64,000 bases of DNA. It comes from Marchantia polymorpha subsp. ruderalis (Eukaryota > Streptophyta > Marchantiopsida > Marchantiales > Marchantiaceae). Below are positions 58,302 to 64,000 of the stretch, piece by piece. The notes under the pieces are model-generated. The model worked only from the letters and a program-made list of their open reading frames with translations. It did no database searches and had not been told where the DNA came from. The stretch is taken from contig AP031354.1 of assembly GCA_037833965.1 (NCBI GenBank), forward strand, positions 23,166,001 to 23,230,000. The letters are read 5' to 3'. Both the position numbers and the translations under genes were made by a program. Numbering within the stretch: position 1 is the stretch's first letter; every line of letters begins with the position of its first letter.

Positions 58302-60767
58302 ATGGAGAAGGTCCGGGCCGACGACCTTTGTCAGATTGCGGACAGGAGTGAGAAGAAATTGGTGGCTGCCGAAAAAGAATCCGCCAGGGAGGTGTTGCTA
58401 GACAAGAAGAAGGCTGTGGAAGCATGTGCGACCGACAACGCTGAGAATACACAACCCAACGAGAGGGAGAATTCCGCCACGGCCCCGCTCGAAGAATCGT
58501 CAGCGGTGGGGGAGACCACCACGACCGAGGCCGTCGCAGGTCCGGCTTCGACGAACTCGAGAAAAACACCCTTCACGAGTTTAAGTCAAGTGGATGCCGA
58601 CTTGGCTCTCGCCCGAGCTCTTCAAGAACAGGTGGGCTTCGCTGATGTTTTTTGGTTACGAGGATTGTCGAGCGTCTGCCGAAGAGTTTCAACTCATCGG
58701 CTGTTCTCATTCGAAGACAGTTGAGAGGATGTCTTTCTAGCTCGAATGGTCGAATGTCCATAGGCTTTCCCAACTAGTCCACAATAGCTTCCCTTCGTTT
58801 GACCTTTCTCCCCTTCTCATTCTGCTATCACTCTCTTCGAAGACAGCTTGTGCATCAATTGTATGGCTGTTATCCAATCCGAAGCTTATTCAACGCAACA
58901 CAAATGCAACTGCTTGTACGTGAACATTGTAAACTCCCCAAAAACGTCAGTCTAAATTCTGAGAATCTGATAATTGTATGAGTTAAACAACAGTTTGAGT
59001 TTTCATCTCGCCTTTCAATTGAACGAGAACTACTCGTTGTTTTGGATAGACGCAAGCGATTGGAATTTCTATGCACTGGGTTGGTTTTCGTAGCGTCGTT
59101 CGGAGAAATTTCGGGATACGCTTGCCATGGAATTCGCTAAAATGCCACGTTCATGTTCGATATTCCACTTCAGGAAAGAGCGTACATGCTCCTTCGTATG
59201 GGTGGCGAGAGCAGCGATTTTGATAGCTCGGGGAGTGGAAGTTACGACGAAGAGGGTGAAGACGACTTTGAGGATGACTTCGGAGGTCAGCAGGTAGAAG
59301 GAGAGTCGCGTAGCCAGTGGCAAGGATCGCGGAATTCGGATGAGGAAGGAACGAGGGAGGACGTTGACGGCACTCTCTATGATGATGATGAAGCCTATGC
59401 TCGTGCTCTTCAAGACAAGGAAGATCGTGAAACCACAGCGATGCTGGCTTTGGCCGGAATCCATGTTCAAGGGTTTCATGATTGTGAGTAATCCAGGGCA
59501 GAAGTTGTCATCTTTGAATTGTGGGGAATATTTTTTCTTACAACGTGCAACAAACCTACTTCCTGTGCATCGCTCACTTCAACAGAATACTTAGACCTAC
59601 TTTCTGTCGCGAAATGAGCTTAAGAAACCAACATCAGCAACAGAACTGACATCAAACGTCATGGTGTGTTTGGTTTATCAGGGGAAAGTGCCGAATACGA
59701 GACTGAAAGCGAAACTTCACAGGTGAGAAGTCTTCAGCGACGGTCCTTTTGTGCGAGCACAGTGCGCTGGTTGCTTGCTGTTCATTGAACATTTGCATGA
59801 TGACGACCGTAGTCTGTCTTGAATCTAACCACCGGTAAATTTCTACTTGTAGGACATGTGGCAGGATATGGATCCAGACAACATGTCATACGAGGTACTA
59901 GTCTTCTACTTTACAGCCCAGTGAAAGTCTTTTTTGGCTCTATTTTCAGGTCGTCTTTAGGTTAGCAGTCTAATGATTTCGAATGCAACATCTCAGTACG
60001 AGTATTAATTGTATGATGTCTGAGTCTTTGCCTACTTTGTTAAATAATGCAGGAGCTAGTTGCCCTAGGAGAAGCCGTAGGAACACAGAACAAGGGTCTC
60101 TCTGCGGAAGCGATCGCAGCACTTCCGTCCTCGAGCTATGTACCCGACAAACGTTCCAGCAGTTGTGGAACTGAGCAGTGAGTACCTTCTCTCTTAGGTC
60201 AAAGTATCTTCCTGGGAACTAGTACGTTTTCAGTATCAAAATTAGCATTACGAATTACGTCTATGGTTTTCAGAAACGAAACGAGCAAACAAGAACCAGC
60301 ACTGTAATGTCAAATGCTTCGATGACGATCTGTGAGCACTTTGCCAGTTTCTTTTTTTAACCGAAGTAGCAAACATTTGGGCTCGTTCAGGTGTGTGATC
60401 TGCCGCCTTGAATATGAAGAAGACGACGTTATGTCTACCCTCCCTTGCAAGCATCTATACCACTCCGATTGCATCCAACAATGGCTTCAAATTAATAAGG
60501 TGAGTGCTGCATGGACGATCATGCGATCTGCAGCTGTCCATCTAGGGAGATAGTGTCCTTTGGTTTGCCTTGGAACAGTAGATTGCCGCTGAGGCTAGAG
60601 CACAGCACAGCGTACCTTGGTTTCCACTTATGAACGTACTTATGTTCTATTTCCCGTCCAGACGCACTAAATTATACCAATGCTAGACATCTGACTTCGC
60701 AGCTCGATGGTTGCAGGTTTGTCCTGTATGCAACAAGGAGGTGTCAGCTGTAAATGACGACAAGTAG
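58302..60767 (+). CDS. BB: RING-H2 E3 ubiquitin ligase, BIG BROTHER-like
   Basis: Proteins of this family attach ubiquitin to growth regulators; Arabidopsis BIG BROTHER limits organ size. Proposed exons: 58302-58631, 59174-59483, 59682-59722, 59853-59894, 60053-60177, 60274-60303, 60391-60499, 60717-60767, all in phase, giving 345 aa. Family motifs: WQDMDPDNMSYEELVALGEA, VGTQNKGLS-EAIAALP, then the C-terminal RING-H2 with CVIC, LPCKHLYHSDC and VCPVC, which supply the C3H2C3 ligands. The N-terminal half (about 1-210) is acidic and low in complexity, with two related ALARALQ/AYARALQ segments. It is longer than the about 250 aa Arabidopsis protein. The start is the first ATG in the open frame. 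The frame is open further upstream but lacks an ATG. Confidence 0.9.
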
Positions 60768-63466
60768 CTTGCAACGGAAGCCTGGATACAGTCTGTAGTA
60801 GTCGTTACTGGATCCAGGCTATCATAGGAGCTCGATAGATCTTCAGTGCGGCAACTTACGATCCCGGACCGAATCTTCGCCCGTGGAAGTAGATGACCGT
60901 TGCCAGCATAGAGCGAATGAGATGTAAGTTTTAGGATGCTTCTTCTTCTTAAAGTCAGGGTGACAAAGAGACGCGAGAGAAACGTTTAGATGACTTGAAC
61001 TCACCCTGCGGAACCAAACATGGCATGCTTTTGGAAGAAGGAATCGATGTCCTTCCTCTTGGATCTCCATGTATAAGTAAAATAATACATCATGTACCCG
61101 TGTGTGTTGTCCAGCACGATTCAAAAATTTTCTGTCCAATAAAAAGGAAGGAAAATGTCCACAAGAGCTCAAGGTGGTGACCATGTCATTTAACTTGAAA
61201 TGGATCGACGATGTCTTGTAACGTAGTCATATTGCACATCTTGGCCAAGTAGGGCCACTCTTGCACGCTTGCCCGCTTGCCGATCGTTCACATTAGAGCA
61301 GGAGCTCATCGGTCATAAACCAGTGGAGAAGAAAGTCGAGCTTTAGGACAAAGTGACACCTTGTGAAAATCTTGAACAGAACTGTGTCGTCGACTGAGTT
61401 GTAAAGTCGTCTTGCCTGTAGTTGCCATGGAGCCAAACAATTGCAGGCAGCGTCTCGACATGCAAGTGAAACTGCAAGTGTAGTGGATCATGAGCTCCTG
61501 TTCACCATGTGCACTGTCGAGCTGCCGAAACGCGTTCCAGTCCTTCTGTAAAGGACGGGTCATACACGCAAGTCCCTTGAATTTATCTGTTCTCGACGAA
61601 ACAGAGTGTGGTGCTGCTTTGTTTACAACTTTTTGAGCAGGTGAAGCCTCTGACGTATCCTACACTAGCCAATGTACTTGAATGTTCCTGTCACCTCGTA
61701 CCGTCAAATCGACTCGTTCAAGCTCGTACTTCCGCTGCTAATATCTCTGGCCGAGCTGTTCATGATTGGAAATCCCCCAGGAAAGCTTGCACGGAAAAGA
61801 TTAGTCATTGAACCTTACTGACAAGAAAGGTTGTCAACTTACCAAGGCCGAAGTTTCTCACGAAGTGCTAGTTTCCTCTGCAGTAGCAGCAGGCGGATCA
61901 AGAGGCTCATGTGGCACGAATTTGAGTAGGCCTCAGATCTTGTCGTCAGTTGGAAAGTCGACCAACCGTCATCAATTGTCGCTTCTCCTTTGGTTCAAAA
62001 GCTGTGATCACTCGGGTATATAAAGAGGTACCTTTCTCCATGCTCGAACTGGCAGCAGGCTTGGGTTTAGGGTGCAGTCTCCCACATCTGCAACAAAAAT
62101 CCAACACTGAGATTCTCAGAGTGCAGAAGCAGTGGGACGAAAGTGCCCCCAAAGTTCACGGCAACTTCTTTCTGCTGAGTTTCCGCCCCTTTCCGTGTCT
62201 CTACGCTGCAGTTCTCGAAGGCGATGCGAACACACACTCATTGTTCCTTCTTATCTGGAACTTTTAAAATTGTGGACGCAGTTGTGGAGCACTGAGGGTT
62301 CTCCCTATGTCTGCATGCAATCTGCCCTGAATTAGTAAATATGTGAAGACTAGGCTTTTTTTGTGAGTCATTAGCAGTACCAACTGCTGTCATGGCTTAG
62401 TGACTGCTTCTCGCTTGCCAGTTTCTGTTGAGCTCAGAGTGCAGTTCCGTCCTGTCCACATCAGTGGTTCAGCCTTCGGGTTCTCGTAACGTACCACCAT
62501 CACACGGTCACGTAATGATGAGACTTAAGATACATCAATGAGATGAGGCCTTTCAAGTCATGCATTTTGTTGGATCCTTAAAATGTCTTTGGTAGAACAT
62601 GTGCGACCTTGAGTCGAAGGGTGGAGGGAGTCTCTGATAGTTCGGTTAAACCTGTGCTTTTCTGATTTTGTCCATATCAGGTATTTGAGAGGCCGCGTCG
62701 GTCCTTGCGATGACAAAGTGCTCGGTGACAAAATGCTATGACAAGGGAAGGGTTCTTGGCTATTCGGCCTCGAGAAAGAAGACCGTCCTCCAACATCTTG
62801 TGGTTGTCATGAAACTACCCCGTGTGTCGAAACATGCGCGAGGTAACATGCAAGACATTCGTCCAATTTTTAAAGGCAAAGCTGGATCACGCAGAACGTA
62901 CACTTGGTAGTTGGATAATAGGAGGCAGCCAGTTTTTCACATGACTTACTAACTTGGAAGATAGCCGCAGTAGAGGAAATATAGCAACCACAGAGCAATC
63001 TGAACAGGAATATTCATGGCGAAGATTCTAGGAGAACTCATAGCATCCTCGATAATTTAGTGAGACAGGGCCGTCCCAGATGTGATTTGTATCAAGAGGG
63101 AATTTTTTTCTTTTATAAAACAAAAGTAGAAATATTCTGCGGTCCATATTTCTCGTGCACCATGAGACTCAGAATTGGCAGCTTTTATTGGCTATTTTCC
63201 TTGCAGTACTTCCGAATATTGTACACTCACATAAGTTGCTTGAAGAGCAAGCACACTCCCTAGGGATAATATGGCACATGTTCACTATTGTACAATCCTG
63301 GAACGATGGTCAAAATTTACTAAGCACAACACGATATTACCTCGATCTAGTAACGCTGTTCCCTCCCTTCTGTACTGGGTTTTAGGACAAGCAGTGAGAG
63401 TTCCCAGAATCAAGGGTCAAAATTTGAAGTTCCACTGCACAGCTAAGGACGACCTCAAAATGACTC
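60768..63466. other. 3' flank of the RING-H2 gene and unassigned DNA
   Basis: An AATAAA at 61138-61143, about 370 bp after the stop, is a plausible polyadenylation signal. Beyond it, open frames of 60-113 codons occur on both strands, but none shows a recognised motif. The 3' UTR of the minus-strand gene ending at 63467 probably occupies the right-hand part. Confidence 0.45.
61138..61143 (+). terminator. Possible polyadenylation signal of the RING-H2 gene
   Basis: A canonical AATAAA hexamer about 370 bp downstream of the BIG BROTHER-like stop codon, followed by TG/T-rich DNA. Confidence 0.4.
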
Positions 63467-63714
63467 CTATAACTCGGGCTTGTCAATGTAGCGTACTTTT
63501 TCTTTCATGTCAACCCACTTCCTTGGCTTCTCTGGGAGCGAAATTTTGAAAGGCTTTTGACAAATGAACTCATCATTCTCGATATTTGAGGCCTCTAAGA
63601 ACTTGCTCTTTCGTGGTGATCGGTATCTTACCCGCCTGACCTTCAAGCCAAGCAGTCTCGCTACTTCCTGCGCTCCTCCCCACTTCTCCAAGGCTCGGGC
63701 CACATCAGGTCGTC
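63467..63714 (-). CDS. 3' terminal exon of an unassigned minus-strand gene
   Basis: Read on the minus strand, a good acceptor (tggatgcag) at about 63715 is followed by an open frame to a stop at 63467, about 82 codons. It starts GRPDVARALEKWGGAQEVAR, then LLGLKVRR, and ends KPRKWVDMKEKVRYIDKPEL. The GR-D-ARA-E-WGG--EV-RLL pattern, with a basic linker and a W-containing C-terminus, resembles the tail of some plant plastid-predicted proteins of unknown role. I cannot name the family with certainty. A donor-like GTAAG inside it (63631 on the minus strand) means the coding part could stop earlier. Upstream exons should lie beyond 63715, largely outside the window. Confidence 0.5.
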
Positions 63715-64000
63715 CTGCATCCACACAGTTTCACTCGCGTAAATTACTCGAGATGCCTCGTGCTTCGCATGTAAGAAAGTTTTAGGCTACGTTCTGATCA
63801 TGAACAAGTCAAGTCCTTGTTCGTCCTTTACTTGGAGGTACTCTCTAGACGATCTAACTTTTGCCTGGAGCAAAATGAGCTTCCCCATCCGTTATGAAAC
63901 AAATCAACGGATCAAGTTTGACGTGTTCTGGCCTATCTCTCGAGTAAAAGACAGAAGGTAAGTACCAGCGTTGTTCAGCGCGTTTCTAGTTGGCAAGTAG
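63715..64000. other. Window end, probably intron of the minus-strand gene
   Basis: No clear open frame continues the minus-strand exon, so this is probably intron. A short segment near 63830-63870 has splice-like borders on the minus strand but cannot be confirmed. Confidence 0.3.

Overview
This is a eukaryotic nuclear window from a land plant. The evidence is spliced genes with GT-AG introns of about 70 to 400 nt, a plastid-targeted threonine deaminase, a callose synthase of the GSL8/GSL10 type with about 52 exons, and a BIG BROTHER-type RING-H2 ligase. Compact introns, GC-richer genes set in very AT-rich spacers with few ORFs, and long simple-repeat leaders suggest a bryophyte, perhaps a moss. 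That placement is an inference from general character, not from a diagnostic marker.

Layout. 1-5780: AT-rich repeat-like spacer with two perfect 19-bp hairpins that share one loop. 5781-11595 (+): threonine deaminase, GC-rich leader and nine exons, predicted 667 aa. 11596-14500: downstream DNA with a two-copy 95-bp tandem repeat. 14500-20940: very AT-rich spacer. 20940-22271: sharp change to GC-rich DNA, a G22 tract, and a diverged tandem duplication of about 500 bp just upstream of the next gene. 22272-42786 (+): callose synthase, about 52 exons and 1958 aa, one intron of GC-AG type. 42787-45017: AT-rich spacer ending in a degenerate U6 snRNA copy. 45018-47712 (+): RRP15-like ribosome biogenesis factor. 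47713-55380: gene-poor DNA holding a minimal retroinsertion scar, a LINE reverse-transcriptase relic (minus strand) and a GC-rich island. 55380-60767 (+): long simple-repeat-rich leader and a BIG BROTHER-like E3 ligase, eight exons, predicted 345 aa. 60768-64000: mostly non-coding, with the 3' exon of an unassigned minus-strand gene near the end.

The genes do not form a functional cluster. They are independent housekeeping or growth genes: isoleucine synthesis in the plastid, callose deposition at cell plates and plasmodesmata, 60S ribosome maturation in the nucleolus, and ubiquitin ligation that limits growth. Exon boundaries were set by eye from splice consensus, reading-frame phase and remembered family motifs. 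No alignment or transcript data were used. I found no clearly new biological system. The observations most worth a second look are the paired hairpins, the duplicated block upstream of callose synthase, the U6-derived sequence next to RRP15, the candidate cassette exon in RRP15, and the TSD-flanked poly(T) scar.
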